Shown piece after piece: positions 10,121 through 22,300 of a stretch of DNA of 64,000 bases. The translations under genes were made by a program, and so were the position numbers. A model generated the notes under the pieces. That model worked only from the letters and a program-made list of their open reading frames with translations, searched no databases and was not told where the DNA came from. The first letter of the stretch is position 1; every line of letters starts with the position of its first letter. The DNA comes from Galerina marginata (Eukaryota > Basidiomycota > Agaricomycetes > Agaricales > Galerinaceae), in assembly GCA_023014335.1 (NCBI GenBank), contig JAECYW010000001.1:3162001-3226000 (forward strand). The letters run 5' to 3'.

Positions 10121-12123
10121 GTCAGACGTCGTAAATTTGTAAATATAGCCAACGAGGCAGAAAGACGATTTTGGAACCGAGCGAAAATGAAGGCCAAGGT
10201 CGCGAAAGGGATTGGATTGGAAAAAGAAATAGCGTTTCAAAGATCAAGCTCGAGTGAAGGTTAAAGTAGTCTCAAGGGCGAATGCGCAATAAAAGGTTCT
10301 CTTTTCTGCAGCAAAAAAAAGCAGCCGTCAGTGGTAACTTGCGTTGCCGGAGGGCTCCTTATGACAAGAGTCATAAGCAACAAAGAAGTCTAGTTCTATT
10401 ATACTCACAAGACGAGATGACTGGTTGCATTGGGTTGACGTTTTAATAGAAACAGCACCCGCGAAGCTGTTGGGGTGATCATGATGTTCTCATGTTAATA
10501 GGGCACTGAAAGCTGACCGGCCAGCAGATGCTTCCTAGTCGATCGACGTTTGAAGTCTGAGAAATCTTCAACCCTGATGAAATGTGAAAGACCCTGTTGG
10601 ATCCGGACGGTATTTTCAGGCCTGTTCCGTTGAACATACTTAGCACCAACACTTCGTCAATGAATAGAACGTGAAGACAAACGGAACAAATACCCATAAC
10701 TCAACTTGAATACCTAACGCCGGCGCCGAATCTCGCCGGACTGAGAGTCTGGGACGCGGGGTGCAACCCGAATTGCACCCATCCCAGTTCTCGTGAAGTT
10801 CCTTATTTGCAGACCACAGGTGCATTCGCACACCTGACTTTGGCTGGTGACGATTCCAATCTCATGTCAACCGCATTCAGAGTACACAGCTCCAACGAAT
10901 AAGTTACACACTCACTCCAGTTCTGTGTAGGGATATCACGAGCACCGCATTGGTGGGCTGCAAAGCGGGTTGCCAACGGGTGCAGTGGATTTAGCTGTCA
11001 AGATGGCATTTCCAAGAGTTCACAGCTCCTTAAAGCAGATAGTTCTATCCGCATCTCATGGGCGTTTTCGATGTTGAAGAAAAATTGGGTGTTCAGCTTC
11101 AGAAATGACCGTTGAGGCCCAGGATGCGGCACTTCAACAGTTGAACCTGAAGGAGGTTTGGGCGTGGCAGTGCCTTGATCATTGATGGCGATCATTCAGG
11201 AAAGTTCCCAAATTTAGTAAATGACCGGCACCTCAAGTAACCGGTATGTAACCGACGCGGACCGATCACCGAGTCGCCCATAAAAATCCGTATTCACAAA
11301 ACGAAATTACTGGTACAAAATCCGCACAAAAGAAAGGTATCCTACATATACTAGTTACTAGAACATGCAACTTGAAGCTATACTCAATAGCGATAACAAG
11401 GGTTTTACTGTAGGCTATTGTACTACTTAACAATACAAAACGAAGGTCCTTTATAAATGATGCACAAGGAGGAAGGGAAATTGGATTTGATTTCGTGCTG
11501 TAGCTGGGATGGTATCATGATCGCAGAACGAGCTAGTACAAAGAGTAGAAAAATAAAAAAATGAGATCCACAGACGCAGGTTGGATTGAAGAAAAAATTG
11601 AAAAGGAAGTAGTAGGTAGGATATTGGATATTTGTAGAATAGGATAGGATAAGAGACAAACAGGCTAGGGTGACGAGGGGCGGTAAACAAAACAAGAAAC
11701 AAGAACGCAACACTATAGACTGAGCGAGGAATAAACATGAAACAAATTCATAGAATGTGCAGTCAACTGACGTGGAGGAGCGAGCAATGACGGACACAAA
11801 TGATGCGAAGTATGATGGTACTAATGCTGAAGTAGAGGGGATAATACGAGGCGTGTTTGAAAAGAAGGGCCTGAAAAACCCCGTGCATCACCAACATCCG
11901 CGGGATAATGGTTGAAGGCGGCACTCGCGATTCAAACGAACGAAGAAAGAGAGGGGATGTATAAGACCAAAACTCCAACCAATAAAATATGAGATGATGG
12001 GGGTGTAATATTTGGGAAAACATAAGGAGGAGAACGAAGGTGGAAGAAAGAGAAGGGAAAGGGTCCGTTTCGTACATCGTTACGCATTACGCCGTAAGAT
12101 CTCGTGATGAGGAGACCAGCAAA
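10121..12123. other. intergenic region, no gene recognised
   Basis: About 2 kb. The right part (roughly 11400-12123) is probably the 3' flank of the minus-strand RRM gene and is pyrimidine-rich on that strand. A 65-codon open frame at 11195-10998 (minus) and a 63-codon one at 10831-10640 have no recognisable motif and no convincing exon partners. I do not call them genes. Confidence 0.4.
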
Positions 12124-15003
12124 CTAACCAGACCTGTGGCCAGAGGTCTCAGGCGACTTCCACGGGCGGTCGAGGTCAAGGCTGGCAAGCGTTCCATTTA
12201 GATCTTGCATAAGGTCGTCGTGCCCAGCCGCCGCTGAACCTGCCATCTGTCCCGACGATGGTCGCGAAATTGGTGCCTCAGCACGCCCCGGCGCACGGTT
12301 AAGAGGAGTCGGAGGATCAGAGTGCTCAGCGAATCCAAAGCGGCCACCGCTCGCAGGTCGCCCAGATGTCGGCGAGATCTTCCCAGTGCCAGGGTTACCA
12401 AGCGTAGTATTGACATTGAGCTCCTGCGGCTGCACCGGGAAGAATCCGGGAGCGTAGGCCTTTGATGGATGAGGCAGTGTCGAAAAAGGCGTCGACTCGC
12501 GCCTCGCACTCTCCGACGACATGTACAGGTTGTTAGGGTCAGGAGAGAACGGCGAGAAGCTTGACTGTGCGCGGTGTAGCTCTGGACGCGGCGCGTAAGC
12601 GCTCGTATTGGTATTGACGTTGGGTGGAGCATCCTCATTCTTCTCTTCGCGGCCGCTGTAACTGAGAAGAGCGTTCTCTATCTCACTGACCTCAAATGAA
12701 TTCGCCGGCCCTGTGCCATTGTAATATCCCTGAGCGGAGAAGCCTCGCAAAAGCTGGAGCGCCTGATCGGATGAGATGGCACTAGGCACCGGAGGCGCGC
12801 TGAACTGGGTTTGAAGAGCTGCTGTCTGGGCTGCCTGTGCAGCGGCCTGCGCGGCTTTGTCTGCAGAGAGAATCAGAACTCTGCTTTACGTCAGCAAGGA
12901 AGAGCTACACTCACATTGACTTCGGCCCCAACTCAGACGGATCCTACTACCTCCAATGGGGAAGCCCTGCATCTTCTCAATAGCCTTCTCTGCATCTGCC
13001 TTGCGAACAAACTGCACAAAGCCGCAATGTTTGCCAACAGGGACCTTGACCTGCAAAAATCGTCAATCGCCGAAAACAGCAGCATGTGGCGCACACATGG
13101 ACACGTACGTAATGGATATCACCAAAGGGGGCAAAAAATGTTCGCAGTGTTTCCTCTGAGATCAAAGGCGAAAGCCCTCCAACGAACACCGTTGTGTTGT
13201 AAGGATCTGTGGACGTCAGTTGCTCGCCGTTGGGGCCAATGAGGTTGCCTAAGATGGCCCTTGCCTGCGCGTGGTGTTTCCAAGACTCCTCTGAAACGAC
13301 ATATCTAGGCGCAGGGTCATCGGCCTGCTGGGCCAAAACTTGTCGCAGCTGGGCTTCGTGTGCATATGAATTGATACTCGCCATTTTAATAGGACTGGTA
13401 TCGAGGGAGTATTGGTGAGCAAGGTGTGCCAGAACGTTGTTGGGCATGTTTAGCATGTCCTCCGAGGACGCGAAGGCAGAGGTCGATATGCTCGCGCTGG
13501 ACCCTGTTGTCGAGCTCAAAGAATTCTGCGAATGAGACCCGCCCATGGACGACCCAGAAGCCGAGTTGGATGCAGTATTGCTGTTCAGCGATGCATGTGA
13601 CCCCGCAGCGGCGATAGGCGCTGAGACGCTCTTTGTCTGTGCAGAGTTGGGTATGGGCAGCGCAATCGTCACTGCTTTACTCGAGGCATCGGAGCTGCCA
13701 ATATTGGCCGGCGGAGTGAAGGACACTTGCGGAAGGTCAAACGCTGGAAGGGCTTGTGGCGCTTTGAACTTTGCGGTGGCGGGCGAAATGCGCACTAATT
13801 TGGGAGAAAAAGTGAGTATATGCGCATTATTTTCGTGATAGGAGCCTTACTAGGACGTGAGAGGCAATATAGACCATGCATCTCTATCAGCGCGCGCTGT
13901 TGGTCGGCTTCATCAGTGAAACTAGGGGTATAGATGGTTTGGTAAATATAAAGTCGATATATGCGCAGTCCATTGACTCACCGAACGAACCCATAGCCCC
14001 TAGAAACACCTGTCACTGGATCTAACATTATCTTCGCGCTTTTGCAACTTAGGAATGGCCGGATAAACTTAGGCTCTCTATCGTTCCGTAGTCCAAGTAC
14101 AGGATTGCGGAAGACGGCGACCAGGTCCGAGTTGGATGTTTCAGGCGCCAAATCGCCTACAAATATGCTGTATTCCTTGGGGTATTGCTGCGCTGGGGGG
14201 ACTGGCTGAGATCCGCTTGTGGCGGGGAATGCAGATGTCATGGGCGATGGCGAAGTCACTGAGGACGCCCAATTCATGACGAACGGCTTTGTAGAGTTCG
14301 GCATCGGGAGCGGACCGCCATTAGGGCCCTTTGATATCTGGGCGAGCACGGAAGCGGCGTGTGCGGGCGAAGGAAATGTGAGGAAGCAATATCCGGGGTT
14401 GTTGGCCTGCTGACCCGTTGTCGGGTCCGGGACTGCATGGGGCACTTTAATGCTCACTGGATCCCAGTTTAGCAGACCGCAGACTTGCTTGGCGTACTCT
14501 TCGTCCATCCAGGGTTCAAGTTCGCCCCACCAAAGTGTCGAGCGCGTGGCTACAGAGTTTGTGGCGGCGTTTGGCTGTGGATTAGACGCCTTGTAGAAAA
14601 AAGAATCGCGGTCGCTGGGGCTCGAAGAGGGATATAATACGCCCGCGGCGGTGTGGGACGTGGCGGGGAGAGGAGGCGGCGACGGGCGATGGTTGTGGTG
14701 GTTAAAGGTGAGGAAGGGTGAAGAGTTGGAGTGGTGCGCTAAACTTGAAGTCCCGTTGTGCCTGTTTGGTCCAGATACCTCTGCCTGCGCCCCATAGCTA
14801 TGTTCTGCCAATGCCAATGATCGAGTCATCGAGCCTGCGTATGCAGGTAGAGCCCCTACACCTCCTGATCCCCGTCGATCCTGCTGTACCCCATGCGTTG
14901 ACGAGTGATAGGCGCTGAATGGCTGGTCTCGTTCATAAGAACGAGGTCGGAAGCTCCCGAGGCCAGGAGGATATTCGTTATCGTATGGGTCGGTCCGTGA
15001 CAT
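12124..15003 (-). CDS. three-RRM RNA-binding protein of the Nam8/Ngr1/Csx1 type
   Basis: Exons 15003-13982, 13921-13851, 13794-13109, 13050-12915 and 12860-12124 join in phase to 883 residues. After a disordered N-terminus of about 155 residues come RRM1 (STLWWGELEPWMDEEY, then NNPGYCFLTF), RRM2 (YSIFVGDLAPETSNSDL, then SRGYGFVRFTDEADQQRA) and, after a Ser-rich linker, RRM3 (TTVFVGGLSPLISEETL, then GKHCGFVQFVRKADAEKA, ending RIRLSWGRSQY). An Ala/Gln helix (KAAQAAAQAAQ) follows, then a long disordered tail. The order of RRMs, the 'WWGEL' start of RRM1 and the 'WGRSQ' end of RRM3 match fungal Nam8/Ngr1 and S. pombe Csx1. Relatives act in meiotic splicing as U1 snRNP partners or in mRNA stability under stress; which applies here cannot be told from sequence. 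Confidence 0.92.
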
Positions 15004-18000
15004 GGGTGCTGGTGAATGAAGGAAGGGGGAGAAAATGAAGATTTAAAAAAAATTGATGGACGATATCGGTGATGGAGATGGATAGCAAAACTCCTCTTTT
15101 CTTTCTGTTTTCTTGCTTTGTAAAAGACAACAAAAAAGCCGAAAAACGACGATACGAGAAACAAGAAAGATGGATAGCGCAAGCGAAGCGAAGATGGCGG
15201 AAGGAACAGCGAGGAACAAATCGAAGAACGGAAGGACGTGCAAACGACGATTATCGACTAAGAGAGCAACGGGAAAGAAATAAAACTGGTGGGCGACAGC
15301 GAAGCGAATTCGACAAGAGGGATGATAGCGAAAAAAACGATGGAGCAGGAGCCAGGAAGGTCCAAGCCGAGTGGGCGAAAAAGTGTTTGTTTAGATTACT
15401 TGTCGTGCGTTTATAGGCCCGGCAAGAGGGGTCTCAAAATTTGCGGAGTAGAGATTTCGCGGCCAGTTTCCCGCGGCCGCCCCCCTGACTCATCCTCCTG
15501 CATCCTTCAACAAACCTCATAAAAGTCAATTCACAACTACCCCATCCCTCCTCCTTCATATGTGACGCCCAGGAAATAAGAGCCCGAGATTCACAGTTTG
15601 TTTAATCCAAGATCCCATTGTCCTCGTATAAATCACACCATAACAACAAACCCCCCATCACCCGATTGGGGGAACAATGAAGTGATGGGACGCCTAATCG
15701 TCCACGACACGCATCTGGCGATCCGGAAACGTCAAACCTGGGTCGTGCCGTGCTTCGAATGAATCGAATCACCCTTTTCTGGCATGTGTGTGTGACGTTC
15801 GAAACTTGTAGGTCCAGTGGCTGTGCTGTCCCTGCCAGATGTCAACGCTCTCAGGGCTCGCATGTGGCTCCTACCGCCATCCTCCACGATGAGCTCGATG
15901 ACTCGCTCACTGTGCTTGTGTCTATAAAAAGCCTGTTTCCATCCTTCATTCTCGTCCGCGCCACACCGAGCTGACAAACCACGCCATTCCGGTCTACAAG
16001 ACAGCTTGGTAACCCTGGCGTCCTTGACATCGCCGCAAATGGCTCGCAGGAGACGTAAAGTAACGCGCACTGCTGGAGCATACCTCAGTCTACTATACGC
16101 CGGTCATGCGATCTTGTACATTGTCCTGTCAGCCCGGTTTGGGTCTTGTGATAACAGATTAGGGAGTAATCAAGCCTTATCCCGGACCACCTTTCGCCGT
16201 CTTGCTGCCTCGCGTCATTCACGTTGTCGCCGCTGGATGTAGGACATTAAATAGGCATGCAAGTTGCTTCCTACTTACAGCTGCACGCTACTTTCTTGTC
16301 CTGCGGCGCCCTGGTAGCAGCAGTGCACCGTAGTAACGCCTCGAGTCAAATGCGTCGAACAATGCTTTGGGCTCCATAATGTACTTAAAATTACTCGCCA
16401 CCATTCCACGGTGTCCAGACGTACCACTGCAGTGCTTCGCAGTCGCAGTTATAGGTTAAGTATACTTGGCTGTTATATTTCCATCGTCGTGCTCATCCTT
16501 GTTCATCCACCGCGAACAATCAATCATCTCGGAAAGGCGATAGTTCATCAAGCTCTGAGTGCTATATGAAGGTGTTATTCTGTTTTGCTCCCGCATGAGA
16601 TATCTGTTCAACAGAGTCAGTTTCCTAAATGAACGGTGTTTCCTTGTAAACTAAAATCGAGATTACGCTACTTATAGATAAGTAACCCATGGACTTATAA
16701 CGCTTGACTTTTGCTTATTGTTTCGATACCGGCGTTTCTCCCGCCCGAGTAGAATCCGCTCATAAGGTCATCTGCCTAGCGTTCACCGAATCCACTTCAA
16801 GTTCTTCATGAGAAGCATTTAGCCGTCGTCCCACCATTGTTTGAAGAGATACATAGTAACCAAAACCCATTCACGCCATTGTTCTGTCTACCTGGGATCT
16901 ATCTATCAAGTTAGGACTGATTAATGTGAGCTACAAAAGCTATTCAACTACTCGCATCTTAGCCCTTTATAGTCGTTGACTCCTCGAGAACCAAGTCACG
17001 TATTAGCTATAGAATTAAATATGTATCACTATCAGTCATCCCCATCTTCTCTGAATAGTTTGATCAATCAACAAACTAATATTAACCCAGCGTTCGATCT
17101 GTGATTGGAGGCTCCCTATCAATATGCCGTCAACGAACATAGATCATTCGTTTTGATAATAGTTCACAGCCGGTTAGATATAAATTCCCTAGCTTACCCC
17201 GAGGCTCTCACAGGCTCACAGGCTGGTCGCTTGCTACATGACATTGTGTATGAATAATGAAGTCACTTCCTCAGGGCGTCCGGGTGCTTTTAATTATAAT
17301 TATAACATTCCCCGGTCCGGGTCCGAGTCGGCGCTCTTTGATTGCGGAAAGCACTTAAGCACTTACAGCTTATAATTATGCATATGAATATGAAGTGCCA
17401 GTGATGACGGACTTGACGGCATCTTCATATGACCCGTCCTGAATAGACCTCATACGTTTTGGACTCGGTGCTTAGTATTGTTATCAGTCCAATTTTGTAG
17501 TGATGCTCCGACCAGGTAGGTCTAAGCATTCATTTTGAACAGGGTGGAATGCATGTACATGACATACTTAGAACAGTGCCCTGCCCTGCAGGTTTTCGCC
17601 TGTGGATTGGGTTTGAAGACCGAGACGAAGGAAAATTACTTACATTGAATCACGTTTATTGATCCGGAATACGCGTTCCGAGCCTGAGTGGAACGGCTGT
17701 GTCCTGCATAAGATTTATTTACGTCGACGGAGGATCGGTCAAGGATTATGACTCCGCGTTTCTCGGTATGACGCAAGCGCCTGTATTGCTCATGCGCGGG
17801 CAGGGACAAGCAATTTGAAGCAAGGTGAACCATCACTTGTACTGTCCTTATACTTGATTACTCTGGGACACTGCAGGTAAATGAAATCGTATTAGAAGCC
17901 GTGTACACTTACGACTTTCGACTTCAGGAATGCCGACGAGTAGATTTCGGGTAGATTTATGAGCGGAGATCAATTAACACAGGCGCAGTGTGGTAGATAT

Positions 18001-19345
18001 CTTGAATACTTCGCAGAGGGACTGTCAGTTCCACGGCAAAGTCATAGGAGGGTTAGAGATCTTGACACGGAAGTGGGTGGACCAGAGCCAATTTTATGAC
18101 AAGACATAGGTTATAGCAAAGATGGACCCTTGTGATTCCACTCGGCCTGAATGAGGGATTTTGACTGTGTACCCATTTTGTCACCTGTATCATCGGGAAT
18201 CTCCCAGCACCTTGGTCCCAGAAATCCACAGCGCCGAGATATACTGATTGAGCCAGTCCAGGTCCACTGGTAATTCTGATTTCATACATCAGGAAAACTT
18301 CTGTTTTGCTTCTATACGGGTTTCACATTAAGATTGCGGACCATTCAAATCAACATAGAAGGAAACGAGACGAGAGGTTTGTAACCCTTGAAAACTTTCT
18401 CCAAAATTAGATCATAGCGGGAGGTACTCGACTCGGTAACGAGTAGAAGAGCATTGACCTGACAGAAAGACGAATCACAGCAAGGAATCCGAATCTTGGT
18501 TGGACCAGAAATTAGCGCCGGAGAGTGAGACACGAGCATTTTGATGTATGACGAGGTCTTCATTAATAATAATAATTGGCGGCGCCTTTTGGATCGGGGT
18601 GGTTGGGTGGGAGGGAAACCTAAATCTTCGGAGGTTTTGAAGGGCTGCTGGGACCCTTATGGCTAATAGTGATCGAAGCACTGAGTAGGCATTGTAAATC
18701 GTCCATCGCAAGTCGAACGTGGGCACTGGCCAGCTGAGCGCGCGCCAACGTTTCATGCGCGGCTCGGTAAGATCGGTTTCCAAGTATAAAAGCGCCTACT
18801 TGCTGGCTGGTGAAAGCAGAAGGATACTTGGTTTATCGGAGAATTTGACGGGCCACTGCTTGAGAAGGACTCGGAATGCAGGCCTTCCACCTCTTGATTC
18901 GAGTTCTGAACCAGAGCAGTTAGCTTTCCGAAGGTTCGTTAACATGAGTCTGTAAAGACATTGCACCGATGGATCAGCAAAGGCGGCGACTTCACTTCCC
19001 TGCAACCTTTTACGCTCGGACATCGTGTGATGAAGGGTCCAATATGTTGGAAAGATGGTGGCGGCCAAAAGCTGTATAAATGTGTCTAAATTTGCTTATG
19101 TCAGCTCAGTGCTAGGGGTCGAAATCAAAGAAGCACGGTTACTCTTTTGCTCTCGACCTCGTCGTCTTGAGATTTTTTCCTGAGTCGTTTCAGGATTGTC
19201 TCCAGACACCGTCGTCTCCAGGACTGGGAATACCCATTTCATTCCAAGTTTGTTCGAGTTCTTTCTTTGAAAATTCGTCCTTCTATCCATTCGGCACCGA
19301 CCTGCCTGCCAACAACTTTCAGGGAGCAAAAACCAAGTTGCTGGG
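15004..19345. other. long region without a convincing gene
   Basis: About 4.3 kb. The first 600 bases are the likely promoter and 5' region of the RRM gene and are purine-rich on the plus strand. The last few hundred bases should hold the promoter of the Furry-like gene. Between 17.6 and 19.1 kb the minus strand has several 60-100 codon open frames (17836-17636, 18289-18053, 18563-18345, 18783-18475, 19068-18796). I could not join them into a gene and recognise no family, so they may be chance or a decayed or unknown gene. The middle (16.2-17.6 kb) is AT-rich, with a small duplication (cacaggct twice near 17210). Confidence 0.4.
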
Positions 19346-22300
19346 ATGCCTCGACGACCTTCAGCGTCTGTGGGGACCTCCCATACCAGCACACCGAACG
19401 CCAGCTCGATTCTGGTGCACAGGACAACGGAATCCCATCATGCCTTCGCGTCGGTTACGCCATCTCTGCATCATCATTCGTTGCAGACCCTCGGGTCGTC
19501 TGCCACACCGCAGCAGAAGAACGTACAAGTTCTTGTCAATAGGCTAAAACACAAGGTACTTCTTGACCTCTTTACTTGCTTTCCATATTGTGGACTGACT
19601 GGTCGTCCTCCAGCTGCCATGTAATTCGGGTGTGTCATTAGACCGTGTCGAGTCGGATCGACCGACTCAGCAAGCTATTGAAACTCTGGTGGAACTTTCG
19701 AAGGATTCGTTGGATATGATAGCGTGGGCTTTATGCGAACTGTTGGACCGCCTCGCTAAGGTTTGTAATGCTTTTCTCTTTCAAAGGATATGAGGCATGA
19801 ATTCTTTTTTTTCTTTTTAGCAAACCGATTCTCAATCCGGGCATTTGACGATCGAAGTCCTTCAATCGCAACTGTTTATATTAAAGGTGCTGTCCATGAC
19901 AATGGCCTCACGCTGGTCCCAAGCCTATCCTTCTCGCGCATATGACGAATCCTTATCATCTCCCGACTCTCCCCTTCCCTCTGGTTCGTCGAGAAGCAGT
20001 AAACGACAGGCGCCTTCAGTGTATTCCACTGCTCCTTCATGGCAAGAACCGCCACCGCTCGACGATTCCTGCGTCAAATACATTCTTAGCGTCATGGTCC
20101 TTTTCATGCGACAAACGTCCTCGGGAGAAATCCCTCTCATGCTTCAAACGCGGTCTACGGACATAGGCTTCCGAGATTTCGAGGACAACATGCAAGGGGT
20201 TGATGTCAAGGAGGCACGGCGCGTCGTGTCTCCTGTGGATGGACGTCCAGCTTCGGGAGATATCCCACTGCGAAACCAGCCGTCCTCAAACTCTGTCAAG
20301 TCAGGTAGGGTGAGCATCAAGTCGACCATGCACATCGCTGCGACGAATACGGCATACGAGATGACACATATGTCGCTCGTCAAGGCACCTATGGCCATCA
20401 ACAACGCCATCGCCAAATATGTTGGGCGTATAATCTTCCACATTTCGGCATCCAATTGGAACGTCGTCTTCGAACGCCTCTCCACGAAAATTACATTTCT
20501 AGCCGCTCATCCCGAGGCGACAGCTGACCTGGTTGATCTTCAGCTAATGTCACATAGCGTGTTAGACCGACAACGTTTGGTCCATCTTCTCAACCGTAGG
20601 CCCATTCGATAGTTCCTTGATAAATCACAGGTTACTTATTATTTATTAGAACTCTCCTCATTGCTGGTTAATATGAGGAAAGAAGCCCAACTTGCCATTG
20701 CGGGTCACCTGAGATCCGCGGTTTGGAATTGGATAGATGTTTTCCCTGGAGAGTTCAACGAGGCCATTCGTACCAGAGGGAAAACCGAAGGTGCCCCGGA
20801 GCGCGTATTTGATCTGCTCTACTCCATGGTTCCGGTTGGAAGCGAGAAGATTTTCTGGCCTACTTTAATGATCTTAAACTGTATTACAGCGGACCGAATT
20901 TCTCCCGACTTTCAGTTCGGGTCCGCTACTCCTAAGAGTAGAAAGGTAGTTATACCAATATTTACTCTTTTGAGCCTATTCTCACTCCATGTTGTAGGAA
21001 ATCAAGTTTATGGACACTGTTGTGAAGTCCGTTGGAAGTAATACCAAACTTTCCGAGGTTGCCCTGGCCTGTGTTGTAGACTTCTGTCGAGCCGCTGCTT
21101 ACATCGAGACTGGTGGCGATGTTCCTCTTCGCATCGTCGCAGCTGATATTGCTCACGAAATTAAAGTGAGAATGTCCTTGCTTCATCACGAATTCAATCT
21201 GATAGTTCTAATTAGAGTGTGCTTTATAATTATGGCCCTTCGAGGAAACCATTCTGGGAGTCGCCGGACGACATCGACGTTGCTCTGTATGCCGATGCGC
21301 TCGTCGCGGTCTTCCGGTTCTTATCATTAGAAGATTCGACACCTCTATTCCAGGCTTGCGTCGAGCCCGAACGTTCGGATGCTGTTAAGACTAGTGCGAT
21401 TCGTGCCTGTGTGACTTTAGTGAACGATGCACCTCGATTTCAGTGGCAAAAGCCACTAAATGATCTGGAGTTTGCTATAGCAGGAAGATGTAGAGAGGTG
21501 CTCAAGGTCGGTCTTTGTTTTGACCTTCTAATTGGAATTTCATTGATGTTTGTTTTCCTATAGGGTGCAGGGACACGGCGACAAGAAGTAGAGCACAACG
21601 GTGTCGTGAAACGCGTCGCAAGCCGTCCGAAGGGCAAGCAAATCTATCCAGAACCACTTTCCGAAAGGGAGGTCCTCATCCTTGGCATTCTCTCCCTCTG
21701 GCGCTCGACTCCGCTCTTCTTCCTCAAAGGAATCAACACTATGGAGGAAATCGACAACTGGGTGACTGTAGCAGTGAAAATATGGGAGGCGCCGATCGAC
21801 GTTTCGGTGAAGATCTCCACTGCGAGCTGCATGCGCAAAGTGTCTGAGCATACCTTCATGACGCCGGCCACGGACCCTAATTACCGCGTCATGATGGATA
21901 TAGTGAAGTCGTCGTTGTAAGCATCCGCTTTGTCTTCTTTTGGATAGTTCATGACCTTTTTTCTTCTCTGGTTAGGCCTGTGACTCTTCTTAGTGTTGTA
22001 GGCAATCTTTTGATTACCAGGGTCGATTTGGATTCCCAGCGATTATGGGTGTCCATTGCTCATCAGGTCATAGATGTTTATGTCACCAAATCCGACGTAA
22101 GTGCCTTGTGTATCAACCTTTCTTCGAACTCTAACTTACAACCTCGTGCGTTGCAGCTTGAACATGTTCAACAAGTGCAAACTGACCCACGACGCATACC
22201 TGCATTCGCCTTGGCGGAGATTGCCTTCCTTGTTTCTCTAACATCTGCAGATAATGACATCTCGCAAATGGCGGCCAGAGGCCTTCGCCTCGTAGCGTAC

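Noticed and set aside
11423..12077. Hydrophobic minus-strand frames of 95-124 codons
   Set aside because: They are T-rich, low-complexity sequence in the 3' flank of the RRM gene; hydrophobicity follows from base composition.
12198..12638. 146-codon minus-strand frame as a separate gene
   Set aside because: It lies in another frame inside the last exon of the three-RRM gene and is a shadow of its codon bias.
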